NCBI GenBank assembly: GCA_020719895.1
Contig: DYPM01000062.1
Coordinates: 1-10,696, forward strand
Direction of reading: 5' to 3'
Source of the DNA: Sulfurovum sp.
GTDB lineage: Bacteria > Campylobacterota > Campylobacteria > Campylobacterales > Sulfurovaceae
Length of the DNA: 10,696 bases
Shown: positions 1-6,873 of the stretch, piece by piece
Layout: every line of letters begins with the position of its first letter
Position numbering within the stretch: the stretch's first letter is position 1
Position numbers and translations under genes: made by a program
Notes under the pieces: model-generated
Told to the model about the DNA's origin: nothing
What the model saw: the letters and a program-made list of their open reading frames with translations, nothing else
The model's database searches: none

Positions 1-53
1 CTCAACGATATAAGGCGAATTTGCCAACCCCTTTTTAGTGTACATTTTAACAT
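1..53 (-). CDS. possible 5' end of a divergent gene, product unknown (partial)
   Basis: Reading leftward, two overlapping frames stay open to the window edge. One starts at the CAT at 51-53 (MLKCTLKRGW...) and has a GAGG at 62-65, 8 nt upstream. The other starts at the CAT at 43-45 (MYTKKGLANSPYIVE) and looks more protein-like but has no well-spaced Shine-Dalgarno. At most 17 codons are visible, so neither product nor frame can be decided. It would be transcribed divergently from hemN. The call rests only on an open frame, a start codon and a plausible ribosome binding site, so it may be spurious. Confidence 0.3.
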   Translation of the reverse strand, partial: MLKCTLKRGWQIRLISL

Positions 54-195
54 TTTCTTTTCCTCGTTTCCACTTTCCAAGCAGGAATGCAAATTTTTAA
101 GTTTGTTGTTTCTGCCATTCAAATGGACTTGTTCGTTTGAGTGCGTAATGTCAATTAAAAAAGAGAATAAAGCTTTTAGTAAGCATTTCATTGGA

Positions 196-201
196 TATAA
201 T
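196..201 (+). promoter_or_regulatory. -10 box of the likely hemN promoter
   Basis: A perfect TATAAT at 196-201 follows T-rich sequence (cttttag...catttcattgga) with no good -35 hexamer, as is usual for sigma-70-type promoters of Campylobacterota. Transcription would begin near 208 and give a leader of about 55 nt. A weaker alternative, TATGAT, lies just downstream. The rest of 54-262 shows nothing else that I can support. Confidence 0.5.
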
Positions 202-262
202 CAGCGTTCTTTTATGATAGTGGTTTTTGTGCTATCGATTATCTCCAAGGAGACTCGCCTTT

Positions 263-1633
263 ATGCTTCAAAATGTGTCATTGATACAAAAATACAATAT
301 TCCTGGACCTCGCTACACTTCCTATCCTACTGTGCCATTTTGGGACAAAGAGGGCATTTCGACGCAAAATTGGATCAAAACAGTCAAACGTTCTTTTGAT
401 GAGAGCAACACCAAAGAGGGAATCAGTCTTTATATTCATCTGCCTTATTGTGAAAACCTCTGCACTTTTTGTGCTTGTCACAAACATATTACTGTCCAAC
501 ACGGCGTTGAAGATCCTTATATTGATGCAGTTTTGGCGGAGTGGAAACTTTATATTGATATTCTCAAAGAGACTCCAACGCTTCGCGAGATTCATTTGGG
601 TGGCGGTACGCCGACTTTTTTTAGTGCGTACAATCTCAAACGTTTGATTGATGGGCTTTTTGTTTATGCAAAACGTCCTGAGATGTATGACTATAGCTTT
701 GAAGCACACCCTAATTTTACGAGTGAAGAGCAACTTCAAACGTTGTTTAATCTTGGATTTAAACGCACCAGTTTTGGGATACAAGACTATGACACAACAG
801 TACAACAAGCAATCAATCGCATTCAGAGCTTTGAAGATGTCGAGCAGATTCACGCTATGGCAAAAAGAATCGGTTATGAATCAATAAGCCACGATATCAT
901 CTTCGGACTTCCTCACCAAAACAAAGAAAATATCAAAACCACAATTGCCAACACACTCAAACTGATGCCCGATAGGATCGCTTACTATAGTTACGCTCAT
1001 GTGCCGTGGATCAAAGGCGTAGGACAACGCGGATTTGATGAGAATGATTTGCCCAAAGATGAGTACAAACGAGAACTATACGAGCTTGGGAAACAGCTTT
1101 TTTTTGAAGCAGGATATGTCGAAATCGGCATGGATCACTTCGCACTGCCACACGACAAAATGTACAAAGCGATGCAAGAAGGGCGACTCCATCGCAATTT
1201 TATGGGCTACACCGCAGGCAAAACACAGCTTATGATTGGACTTGGAATGTCGGCGATTTCTGATAGTTGGTATAGTTTTGCTCAAAATGAAAAACGGGTT
1301 GAGGATTATGAAAAGCGGGTTTCAAAAGGCGAACTTCCAATCTTTCGTGGTCATCTTTTGAGCGAAGAGGATCTCGTCGTACGCCGACATATTCTCAATA
1401 TTATGTGTAATTTAGAGACATCATGGAAAGATGAAATAATGAAACTTGATGCAATCTTAGAAATCACAGAGAGGCTCAAAGAGACGATAAACGATGAACT
1501 GATTACTATCGAAAATGAGACGCTCACTGTCAAAGAATCGGCACGAATGTTTGTACGTAATGTCTGTATGGCGTTTGATCTGCGTCTTGTTGAAGATCAG
1601 ATAGAAAAAAGAATCTTTTCGATGACGATTTGA
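263..1633 (+). CDS. hemN: oxygen-independent coproporphyrinogen III dehydrogenase HemN
   Basis: This radical-SAM enzyme oxidatively decarboxylates coproporphyrinogen III to protoporphyrinogen IX in the cytoplasm, the anaerobic step of heme synthesis. The start chosen is ATG 263, which has AAGGAGA at 247-253 with 9-nt spacing. An in-frame ATG at 227 would add 12 residues but has no ribosome binding site. The resulting 456 residues match the usual HemN length of about 457. The N-terminus KYNIPGPRYTSYPTVPFW is typical of true HemN rather than HemW. The [4Fe-4S]/SAM motif is C63-x3-C67-x2-C70-x-C72, the HemN-specific form with an extra Cys. The SAM-contacting GGGTPT follows near residue 113, and a helical HemN C-terminal domain occupies the last ~100 residues. 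The gene stands alone, with its own promoter and about 100 nt before rpmH. An anaerobic enzyme fits a microaerophilic or anaerobic host. Confidence 0.96.
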   Translation: MLQNVSLIQKYNIPGPRYTSYPTVPFWDKEGISTQNWIKTVKRSFDESNTKEGISLYIHLPYCENLCTFCACHKHITVQHGVEDPYIDAVLAEWKLYIDILKETPTLREIHLGGGTPTFFSAYNLKRLIDGLFVYAKRPEMYDYSFEAHPNFTSEEQLQTLFNLGFKRTSFGIQDYDTTVQQAINRIQSFEDVEQIHAMAKRIGYESISHDIIFGLPHQNKENIKTTIANTLKLMPDRIAYYSYAHVPWIKGVGQRGFDENDLPKDEYKRELYELGKQLFFEAGYVEIGMDHFALPHDKMYKAMQEGRLHRNFMGYTAGKTQLMIGLGMSAISDSWYSFAQNEKRVEDYEKRVSKGELPIFRGHLLSEEDLVVRRHILNIMCNLETSWKDEIMKLDAILEITERLKETINDELITIENETLTVKESARMFVRNVCMAFDLRLVEDQIEKRIFSMTI

Positions 1634-1677
1634 AAAACATTTTTTGTAGTTTTAGAGAGAATTAAGATGCTTTAAGA

Positions 1678-1683
1678 TAGTAT
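1678..1683 (+). promoter_or_regulatory. candidate -10 box for the rpmH-rnpA block
   Basis: TAGTAT at 1678-1683 matches the -10 consensus at four of six positions and follows a T-rich stretch. Transcription would start about 40 nt ahead of rpmH. The rest of the 98-nt hemN-rpmH gap shows no terminator-like stem, so read-through from hemN is possible. The call is weak. Confidence 0.25.
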
Positions 1684-1731
1684 CTCGTCCATTTATTTTT
1701 AAAAAAATACACTTCACTTTAAGGAATCACA

Positions 1732-1866
1732 ATGAAACGAACCTATCAACCCCACAACACGCCTCGAAAAAGAACGCACGGTTTTAGAGCAAGGATGAAA
1801 ACCAAAAACGGTAGAAAAGTTATCTCTGCAAGAAGAGCAAAAGGCAGACAAAGATTAGCGGTCTAA
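1732..1866 (+). CDS. rpmH: 50S ribosomal protein L34
   Basis: L34 is a small, very basic protein of the large ribosomal subunit. The 44-residue product begins MKRTYQPHNTPRKRTHGFR and continues with the family's conserved Arg/Lys/Gly-rich tail (ARMKTKNGRKVISARR, then KGRQRLAV). The length is exactly that of most bacterial L34 proteins. AAGGAA at 1721-1726 lies 5 nt before the ATG. As in most bacteria it heads the rpmH-rnpA pair. The rnpA reading frame starts within about 20-30 nt of the stop, so the two are almost certainly co-transcribed. Confidence 0.97.
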   Translation: MKRTYQPHNTPRKRTHGFRARMKTKNGRKVISARRAKGRQRLAV

Positions 1867-1887
1867 TCTTTTCTAAGGCAATTTCCT

Positions 1888-2217
1888 ATAGGCACAATCA
1901 AACATTTTACACGCATTAAAAGTAGCCGTGAGTTTTCATCGCTCTATCATCACACAAACAAAAGTTGGCATACTCCTTATTTTGTACTTTTTTATAAAAA
2001 AGACATTGAATATAAAGTTGGATTTGTCGCAAGCAAAAAGATTGGCAATGCAGTAAATCGAAATAGAGCCAAACGACTCTTAAGAGCTCATTTTATTGAA
2101 GTAGTCCAGACACTTCCCGCAGGAAGTTATGCGTTGGTTGCCAAGCCAACACTCTTAGAAACGCCATACGAAAAAGTGCAAAAAGCATTTCTTTTTGCAC
2201 TCAAAAAATCTACTTAA
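1888..2217 (+). CDS. rnpA: ribonuclease P protein component, non-canonical start
   Basis: RnpA is the protein subunit that helps the RNase P ribozyme bind and cleave pre-tRNA 5' leaders. The frame carries the family signature VGFVASKKIGNAVNRNRAKR (RNR motif), an N-terminal REFSSLY segment, and a C-terminal helix ending in FALKKST. The frame opens after the rpmH stop at 1864-1866 and contains no ATG, GTG or TTG before the conserved core. Family alignment places the start about 10-15 residues before the REF motif. That leaves ATA 1888 (109 aa, AAGG at 1875-1878 with 9-nt spacing) or ATC 1897 (106 aa). I give ATA 1888 because of the spacing, but the exact start is uncertain. Identity is sure, and the unusual start explains why automatic callers could miss it. 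A base error in the sequence is the alternative. Confidence 0.88.
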   Translation: MGTIKHFTRIKSSREFSSLYHHTNKSWHTPYFVLFYKKDIEYKVGFVASKKIGNAVNRNRAKRLLRAHFIEVVQTLPAGSYALVAKPTLLETPYEKVQKAFLFALKKST

Positions 2218-2228
2218 ACCTAATAGAC

Positions 2229-2234
2229 TATAAT
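2229..2234 (+). promoter_or_regulatory. candidate internal -10 box ahead of yidC
   Basis: A perfect TATAAT lies at 2229-2234 in the 50-nt gap between the rnpA stop and the yidC start, and would start transcription near 2241. No clear -35 is visible in the end of rnpA. It may give yidC-jag-mnmE expression independent of the ribosomal promoter. Confidence 0.35.
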
Positions 2235-2267
2235 AGCTATCAAAATTTGATATTAAAGGGACACATC

Positions 2268-3887
2268 TTGGAACAAGAAGAACTTCAAAAAAGATTACTT
2301 TTGGCACTCGCACTCTCTTTTGTGGTATTTATAGGATTTGGATATCTTTTTCCACCACAAAAACCTGTAGATGCACCAAAAAGCCAAACTCAAACACAAA
2401 CTCAAACAGAGCAATCTGTCTCAAACACACTCCAAACTCCTACGACAAATCAATCTTCCGCACAAACTACACCACAAACTCAAACTCAAGCCACTATCGC
2501 ACCAATTGTACAATCCGAACTCAATTCAATAGCGACAATAAAATCAAATAATTTTATTATTACTATCGACACCTTTGGGCGTATTGCTCAAATGGAGCTA
2601 CTTGAAACAAAATATCATGATGAGAGTGGAAAAAACCTAAAAATATTGGGCGATACGATGGTAAAACCGCTTGAGATACGTTTTGCTGATACTGCTATCA
2701 ATCAAGAAGCGTTTAAAATTCCATACAAAGTTATCGGTGAGAATCTGATAGACATCTCAAAAGGTGTCGCCACACTCACACTACAGCAACAGCTCACCAA
2801 GCTGACTGTGACCAAAAAGATCACTTTTGAACCAAACGGTGCATACAGTGTTGAAGTGACAACTTCTGTATTAACACCGTATTTTGTTACACTTGGTTAT
2901 AGACCTGTAGCAGATCAATCAATGTATATGATTGTGCGTGGTGCGTTGATTCGTACTGCTGATGGGATTATTACTACGATTGATGATGGTGACGCAGTTG
3001 GCAATGAAAGCTTCTCAAATGCTACTATTCTCTCTTCGTTTGATAGATATTATGCTTCTCTTTTTTATGATTTTGAAAAAGGAATGCAAGTTTCGATATT
3101 GACTGTGGGCGAAGGAGATCCACTCTCTTTTGTGCATGCGAATGGAAATATGACACTTCATGGTTATATCGGTCCTAAAGCTCATGATGTGTTGAAATCC
3201 ATTCATCAAGACCTTACAGATAGTATTGAGTTTGGATGGTTTACTTTTCTCTCTACGCCGTTTTATAAAGTGTTACTTTGGATTTATGGTATTGTAGGAA
3301 ACTGGGGTTGGGCGATTATCTTTTTTACTATTTTGGTAAAGCTTATTCTTTTCCCACTCTCTTATAAAGGAATGATGTCGATGCAACGTCTCAAAGAACT
3401 TGCACCAAAAATGAAAGAACTCAAAGAGAAGTATGGCAATGATCCTATGAAGATGAACGCTCAAATGATGGAGATGTATAAAAAGCATGGAGCCAATCCT
3501 TTGGGCGGATGTTTGCCAATGTTGATGCAGATTCCAATCTTTTTTGCACTCTATCGTGTGTTGCTCAATGCCGATGAGTTGCAAGGTGCTTCTTGGATGT
3601 TGTGGGTTGAAGATTTGGCAGTGATGGATCCTTATTTTATCCTGCCACTTTTGATGGGTGCTTCGATGTGGTTTCAGCAGAAAATCACACCGACAAACTT
3701 TACAGACCCACTTCAAGAGAAGATATTTAAATGGTTGCCTGTGGTAATGACTGTGTTTTTTGTTTCATTTCCAGCAGGTTTGGTACTCTATTGGCTTATC
3801 AACAACCTTTTTACTATCGGGCAACAGTATATTATCAACACTATGTATGAGAAAAATAAAGCGGCAAAAATCGCACTACACAAGTAA
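2268..3887 (+). CDS. yidC: membrane protein insertase YidC
   Basis: YidC inserts and folds inner-membrane proteins, alone or with SecYEG. The start chosen is TTG 2268, with AAAGGGA ending 7 nt upstream. A TTG at 2247 in the same frame lacks a ribosome binding site. The 539-residue product has an N-terminal transmembrane helix (about 10-28) and a low-complexity Gln/Thr/Ser linker (about 36-77). A periplasmic beta-domain follows (about 80-320), and then the conserved five-helix core. Family motifs are NPLGGCLPMLMQIPIFFALY, the DPYFILPLLMG helix and FPAGLVLYWL. The intramembrane positive charge that is Arg366 in E. coli is Lys358 here (TILVKLILFPL). The large periplasmic domain is the Gram-negative form. 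The gene lies directly after rnpA without yidD and runs into jag 12 nt later. Confidence 0.97.
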   Translation: MEQEELQKRLLLALALSFVVFIGFGYLFPPQKPVDAPKSQTQTQTQTEQSVSNTLQTPTTNQSSAQTTPQTQTQATIAPIVQSELNSIATIKSNNFIITIDTFGRIAQMELLETKYHDESGKNLKILGDTMVKPLEIRFADTAINQEAFKIPYKVIGENLIDISKGVATLTLQQQLTKLTVTKKITFEPNGAYSVEVTTSVLTPYFVTLGYRPVADQSMYMIVRGALIRTADGIITTIDDGDAVGNESFSNATILSSFDRYYASLFYDFEKGMQVSILTVGEGDPLSFVHANGNMTLHGYIGPKAHDVLKSIHQDLTDSIEFGWFTFLSTPFYKVLLWIYGIVGNWGWAIIFFTILVKLILFPLSYKGMMSMQRLKELAPKMKELKEKYGNDPMKMNAQMMEMYKKHGANPLGGCLPMLMQIPIFFALYRVLLNADELQGASWMLWVEDLAVMDPYFILPLLMGASMWFQQKITPTNFTDPLQEKIFKWLPVVMTVFFVSFPAGLVLYWLINNLFTIGQQYIINTMYEKNKAAKIALHK

Positions 3888-3899
3888 TGGCAATGCAAA

Positions 3900-4781
3900 A
3901 TGAAAAAAACAATGCAGAAGATTCAAGCATCTACGCTTCAAGAGGCGTATCAAAAAGCGGCTGAGCAACTTCAATGCTCTGCGACCAGTCTTGAAGTAGA
4001 GGTAATACAATATCCTACGGCTGGCGTTCTAGGATTTTTTAAAAAAGAGGCAATTATTATTGCAGTTTGTACTGCTAAAGAGATACAACAAAATCCAAAA
4101 ATACCCTTAGCCCAGATACAGACCGAAGAGGAAGAGGAGTCTTGCAGTATTGAAGAGACACCTCCTATAGTTGAAGCGTATATCGACCACGGAGATGATT
4201 TTGAAGAAGATAAACCTATTCATAATTATCCCATGATTGAAGAGAGTCCTATTGTTGAAGGATTTTTTAGTGAAGATCAAGAAGACGAAGAGGAAGAGGT
4301 TATTGAAGCAGAGAGTGTTGTTTATAGCGAATTGGCGACTCTGATTGAAAATGAGATTAAAGCTCTTTTTGTAAATTCGTGTTTCAATATAGACATCGTA
4401 GAGGTGGATGTGCGTGATGATACCGCATTTATTTTTATCGATGGCGAAGATGCACAGTTGCTTATTGGCAAAGATGGATACCGCTATAACGCTTTTTCCT
4501 ATATGCTATTTCATTGGCTCTACTCCAAATATGAGCTTTATGTCAAACTTGAAATTGCTGCTTTTGTCACAACCAGAGAGGAGATGATTCGCCAATCTCT
4601 TGATGAGGTGGTATCATATGTCCAAACACATGGCAAAGGAAGAACTAGATTTTTTGATGGGATTTTAATTCAGCTTGCGTTGGAGTATCTTAGAGCAACT
4701 TTTCCTGATAAGTATGTTGCGATCAAAACGGCAAAAAATGGTAAAAAATATATTCTTATCAACAACTTCAATCAAAAGTAG
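3900..4781 (+). CDS. jag: Jag/KhpB-like KH-domain RNA-binding protein with degenerate R3H
   Basis: The protein follows YidC as Jag (SpoIIIJ-associated, KhpB) does in many bacteria and probably binds RNA. It is 293 residues. The N-terminal Jag_N domain is at about 8-56 (TLQEAYQKAAEQLQ, then GVLGFFKKEA). A long acidic linker, about 75-140, is rich in Glu and Asp. A KH domain follows with the GxxG loop GKDG at 190-193 in a LLIGKDGYRYNA context. The C-terminal ~65 residues occupy the R3H position, but the R-x3-H core appears replaced (FDGILIQLAL where typical Jag has a YERRIVHLAL-like segment). The start is ATG 3900, 12 nt after the yidC stop. No Shine-Dalgarno is visible, so translation is probably coupled to yidC. 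The stop abuts the mnmE start. Confidence 0.9.
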   Translation: MKKTMQKIQASTLQEAYQKAAEQLQCSATSLEVEVIQYPTAGVLGFFKKEAIIIAVCTAKEIQQNPKIPLAQIQTEEEEESCSIEETPPIVEAYIDHGDDFEEDKPIHNYPMIEESPIVEGFFSEDQEDEEEEVIEAESVVYSELATLIENEIKALFVNSCFNIDIVEVDVRDDTAFIFIDGEDAQLLIGKDGYRYNAFSYMLFHWLYSKYELYVKLEIAAFVTTREEMIRQSLDEVVSYVQTHGKGRTRFFDGILIQLALEYLRATFPDKYVAIKTAKNGKKYILINNFNQK

Positions 4782-6131
4782 TTGAGAGTGGGAGAAACTA
4801 TCGTTGCTATCGCTACTGCAAACGGTATCTCCTCAATCTCTATCGTACGCGTAAGTGGAGCGTTGGCTTACAGTGTCGCTCAAAAACTTACACGCTATCG
4901 CTCTCCTATGATTCCCCGAAAAGCCCAATTGGTATCGCTATATGACCATAATGATTGGCTGATTGATCAGGCGATTTTGATCTACTTTGTTGCACCTTAT
5001 AGTTTTACGGGCGAAGATATCGTAGAGTTTCAGTGTCACGGTGGAATGATTGTCGCTGAACAGGTTCTTTCTGTGGTGTTGATGTGTGGTGTGCGATTGG
5101 CACTCCCTGGAGAGTTTTCCAAGCGAGCATTTCTTAATGGTAAAATAGATCTTAGTGAAGCTGAAGCGATTTCAAAACTCATCGAAGCCAAAAGTGTTGA
5201 TGCAGCAAAAATTTTGGCAAAACAGATGAAGGGAGAGCTTAGAGATTTTGTTGATACAAGCAGAGAAGCACTGTTGCGTGCATTGGCGTATTCTGAAGTG
5301 ATGATTGACTACGCCGAAGAGGATATTCCTCAAGATATCGTCGCAAATCTCACTGCACAACTTGACTCTCTTGTAGAGCAAATCACACGCATTGTCGAAG
5401 TAAGTCATCGACGTAGAGGTTTGATTGAGGGGTTTAAGGTAGCAATTATTGGCAAACCTAATGTCGGCAAAAGTTCTTTACTCAATGCACTGCTCGCTTA
5501 TGATAGAGCAATTGTCAGTGATATTGCTGGAACGACACGCGATACTATCGAAGAGCAGGTTCGTATTGGTTCGCATATTATTCGTTTGGTTGATACTGCT
5601 GGAATACGTGAATCGATAGATACGATAGAGAAAATTGGTATTACGCGTTCTCTTTTGTCGATAGAAGATGCAGATATTGTTATTGCACTTTTTGATGGTT
5701 CTTGTGTGTGGGAGGCAGAAGATGATGCGATTGTGTCGATTGTCAAAAAACTACAAAACAAACATCTTATTGTCGCAATCAACAAATCAGACCTTCCCAC
5801 ACAGCTTGATACGACAACGCTTGTCTGTTACAATCCTCTCTTTGTAAGTGCAAAAAAAGGATTTGCGACACTCACAGACAAGCTTTTGGATCTACTCAAT
5901 AGCATTGGCGAGGGTGAAGAGCTAATGCTTATCTCCGCACGTCAAATTGACGCTGTGGAGCAGACTAAAAAGGCGATTCTTGAAGCCAAAACTCCACTTG
6001 AGTGTGGTGAGTTGGAGTTTTTTTCTTATCATCTTCATGATGCAATTAGAGCGATCTCTTCTATCTCCAAGCCTTTTGATAGCGAGGAGATACTTGACAA
6101 GATGTTTGGTGAGTTTTGTCTGGGGAAATAG
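4782..6131 (+). CDS. mnmE: tRNA uridine-5-carboxymethylaminomethyl modification GTPase MnmE
   Basis: MnmE (TrmE) works with MnmG to modify U34 of certain tRNAs, using GTP hydrolysis and a tetrahydrofolate one-carbon unit. The 449-residue protein has the folate-binding N-domain (1 to ~118), a helical domain split around the G domain, and the Era-like G domain. Nucleotide motifs are G1 GKPNVGKS (224-231), G2 DIAGTTRDT (T251/T252), G3 DTAG (271-274) and G4 NKSD (334-337). The C-terminus FCLGK carries the catalytic Cys446 in the family's C-[IL]-G-K ending. The frame can start at TTG 4782, immediately after the jag TAG, or at GTG 4788. No strong Shine-Dalgarno supports either, so the N-terminus is uncertain by two residues and translation is probably coupled to jag. 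Confidence 0.96.
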   Translation: MRVGETIVAIATANGISSISIVRVSGALAYSVAQKLTRYRSPMIPRKAQLVSLYDHNDWLIDQAILIYFVAPYSFTGEDIVEFQCHGGMIVAEQVLSVVLMCGVRLALPGEFSKRAFLNGKIDLSEAEAISKLIEAKSVDAAKILAKQMKGELRDFVDTSREALLRALAYSEVMIDYAEEDIPQDIVANLTAQLDSLVEQITRIVEVSHRRRGLIEGFKVAIIGKPNVGKSSLLNALLAYDRAIVSDIAGTTRDTIEEQVRIGSHIIRLVDTAGIRESIDTIEKIGITRSLLSIEDADIVIALFDGSCVWEAEDDAIVSIVKKLQNKHLIVAINKSDLPTQLDTTTLVCYNPLFVSAKKGFATLTDKLLDLLNSIGEGEELMLISARQIDAVEQTKKAILEAKTPLECGELEFFSYHLHDAIRAISSISKPFDSEEILDKMFGEFCLGK

Positions 6132-6154
6132 TTGTCGGATTTATGATTGAACCA

Positions 6155-6253
6155 TCTGAAAAATGCTCAAATTTTGAGCAAAGCTCAAAATTAGGTCTTC
6201 GTGCCGACGGCTCTCGCGATTGGTCGCTCTTGTGAAGATTCTGATTTTTCAGA
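6155..6253. repeat. nested inverted-repeat element of ~100 bp, between mnmE and the cyclophilin gene
   Basis: Outer 10-bp perfect arms TCTGAAAAAT (6155-6164) and ATTTTTCAGA (6244-6253) enclose several smaller hairpins. These are TGCTCAAA-T-TTTGAGCA (6164-6180), which shares its middle segment with TTTTGAGC-AAA-GCTCAAAA (6172-6190). A stem TCTTC/GAAGA (6196-6200 with 6234-6238) encloses GCCGACGGC (6203-6211) and GCGATTGGTCGC (6216-6227). The inner part is richer in G+C than its surroundings. It resembles a REP/MITE-type intergenic element or a multibranched RNA. I see no protein in it. Confidence 0.55.
6159..6180 (-). terminator. likely intrinsic terminator of the cyclophilin gene
   Basis: Read on the minus strand, the stem TGCTCAA-AAT-TTGAGCA (6180 down to 6164) is followed by TTTTTC, about 80 nt past the cyclophilin stop. 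An overlapping alternative stem at 6172-6190 could compete with it. No T-run follows on the plus strand, so termination of mnmE here is less clear. Confidence 0.45.
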
Positions 6254-6261
6254 GAGTTCAA

Positions 6262-6789
6262 TTACGCTTTTTGTGCAAAAATTTCGATTTTTTCAATCGT
6301 GTCATTTTGGCGAATAGCATCAAGCACTTCAAAACTTTCTGTGTCACTCTCTTCTATTCCGCCAAATACAGTATGTACGCCATCAAGATGTGGTGTCGGT
6401 ACAAAAGTAATAAAAAACTGACTTCCGCCTGTATTTGGTCCAGCGTGTGCCATTGAGAGTGTACCTCTTTTGTGTCGTCGAGTATTTGTATCAGTCTCAC
6501 AGTCGATACACCAATCAGGTCCACCTGTTCCAGCCATTCCTGAACCATTTGGTCCAGTGTTTGGACAACCGCCTTGTGCCATAAATCCAGGAATGACTCT
6601 GTGAAATTTGAGAGTGTTATAAAAACCAATCTCGCAAAGATGAGCAAAATTTGCTACTGTATTTGGTGCATCGTTGCTGTAGAGAGAGACCCAAATTACG
6701 CCTTTGTTGGTAGTGATTTTGGCGTAGTTATAGCTTTCTATTGTCTCTTGTGGAGTGTCGTATCGTTTGTTTTTTTTGCGTCCAAACAT
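6262..6789 (-). CDS. cyclophilin-type peptidyl-prolyl cis-trans isomerase
   Basis: Cyclophilins interconvert cis and trans Xaa-Pro bonds during protein folding. The 175-residue protein starts with a short basic tail (MFGRKKNKRY) and has no signal peptide, so it should be cytoplasmic. Catalytic and binding residues, by comparison with human CypA, are Arg64, Phe69, Met70 and Gln72 in FHRVIPGFMAQGG, and Gln124/Phe126 in NTGGSQFFI. His139 lies in HLDGVHTVFGG. The position of CypA Trp121 is His134, a change seen in many bacterial cyclophilins that bind cyclosporin poorly. A segment around 75-100 carries Cys75, Cys94 and Cys97. AAAGGA lies about 8 nt before the ATG. The gene converges on mnmE and diverges from pyrF. 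Family membership is clear, but which ppi paralogue it is cannot be told. Confidence 0.95.
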   Translation of the reverse strand: MFGRKKNKRYDTPQETIESYNYAKITTNKGVIWVSLYSNDAPNTVANFAHLCEIGFYNTLKFHRVIPGFMAQGGCPNTGPNGSGMAGTGGPDWCIDCETDTNTRRHKRGTLSMAHAGPNTGGSQFFITFVPTPHLDGVHTVFGGIEESDTESFEVLDAIRQNDTIEKIEIFAQKA

Positions 6790-6823
6790 GGGGCGTGTCC
6801 TTTTTATAGTTTTTTAAGTTAGG

Positions 6824-6839
6824 ATTATAGCACTATAAT
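6824..6839. promoter_or_regulatory. symmetric bidirectional promoter core (cyclophilin gene / pyrF)
   Basis: The sequence ATTATAG-CA-CTATAAT is a perfect inverted repeat. On the plus strand TATAAT (6834-6839) sits about 35 nt before the pyrF ATG. On the minus strand TATAAT (6829-6824) sits about 35 nt before the cyclophilin ATG. The two -10 boxes are separated by only 4 bp, so RNA polymerase could open this site in either direction but not in both at once. Confidence 0.65.
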
Positions 6840-6873
6840 TTTTAATCACTTGTCTTTTTGAAAAGGAAACACT

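Noticed and set aside
106..150. Imperfect stem CATTCAAA/TTTGAGTG upstream of hemN as a riboswitch or operator
   Set aside because: It is a single short stem with a mismatch (G-U), located before the predicted transcription start, with no match to a known regulator site such as an FNR box.
278..853. A 191-codon open frame antisense to hemN, and another of 147 codons antisense to yidC (3273-3716)
   Set aside because: Both lie wholly within strongly supported genes, show no domain or ribosome binding site, and have the composition of a reverse-strand shadow.
1634..1731. A small gene or leader between hemN and rpmH
   Set aside because: No start codon with a ribosome binding site and no stable stem was found; only a weak promoter is supported.
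2380..2500. CAAACTCAAACACAAACT-like short tandem repeats
   Set aside because: They encode the Gln/Thr linker after the first YidC helix. This is ordinary low-complexity sequence, not a mobile or regulatory repeat.
6061..6261. A minus-strand 66-codon frame through the mnmE/cyclophilin intergenic element
   Set aside because: It spans the end of mnmE and the palindromic element, has no ribosome binding site, and its codons simply follow the inverted repeats.
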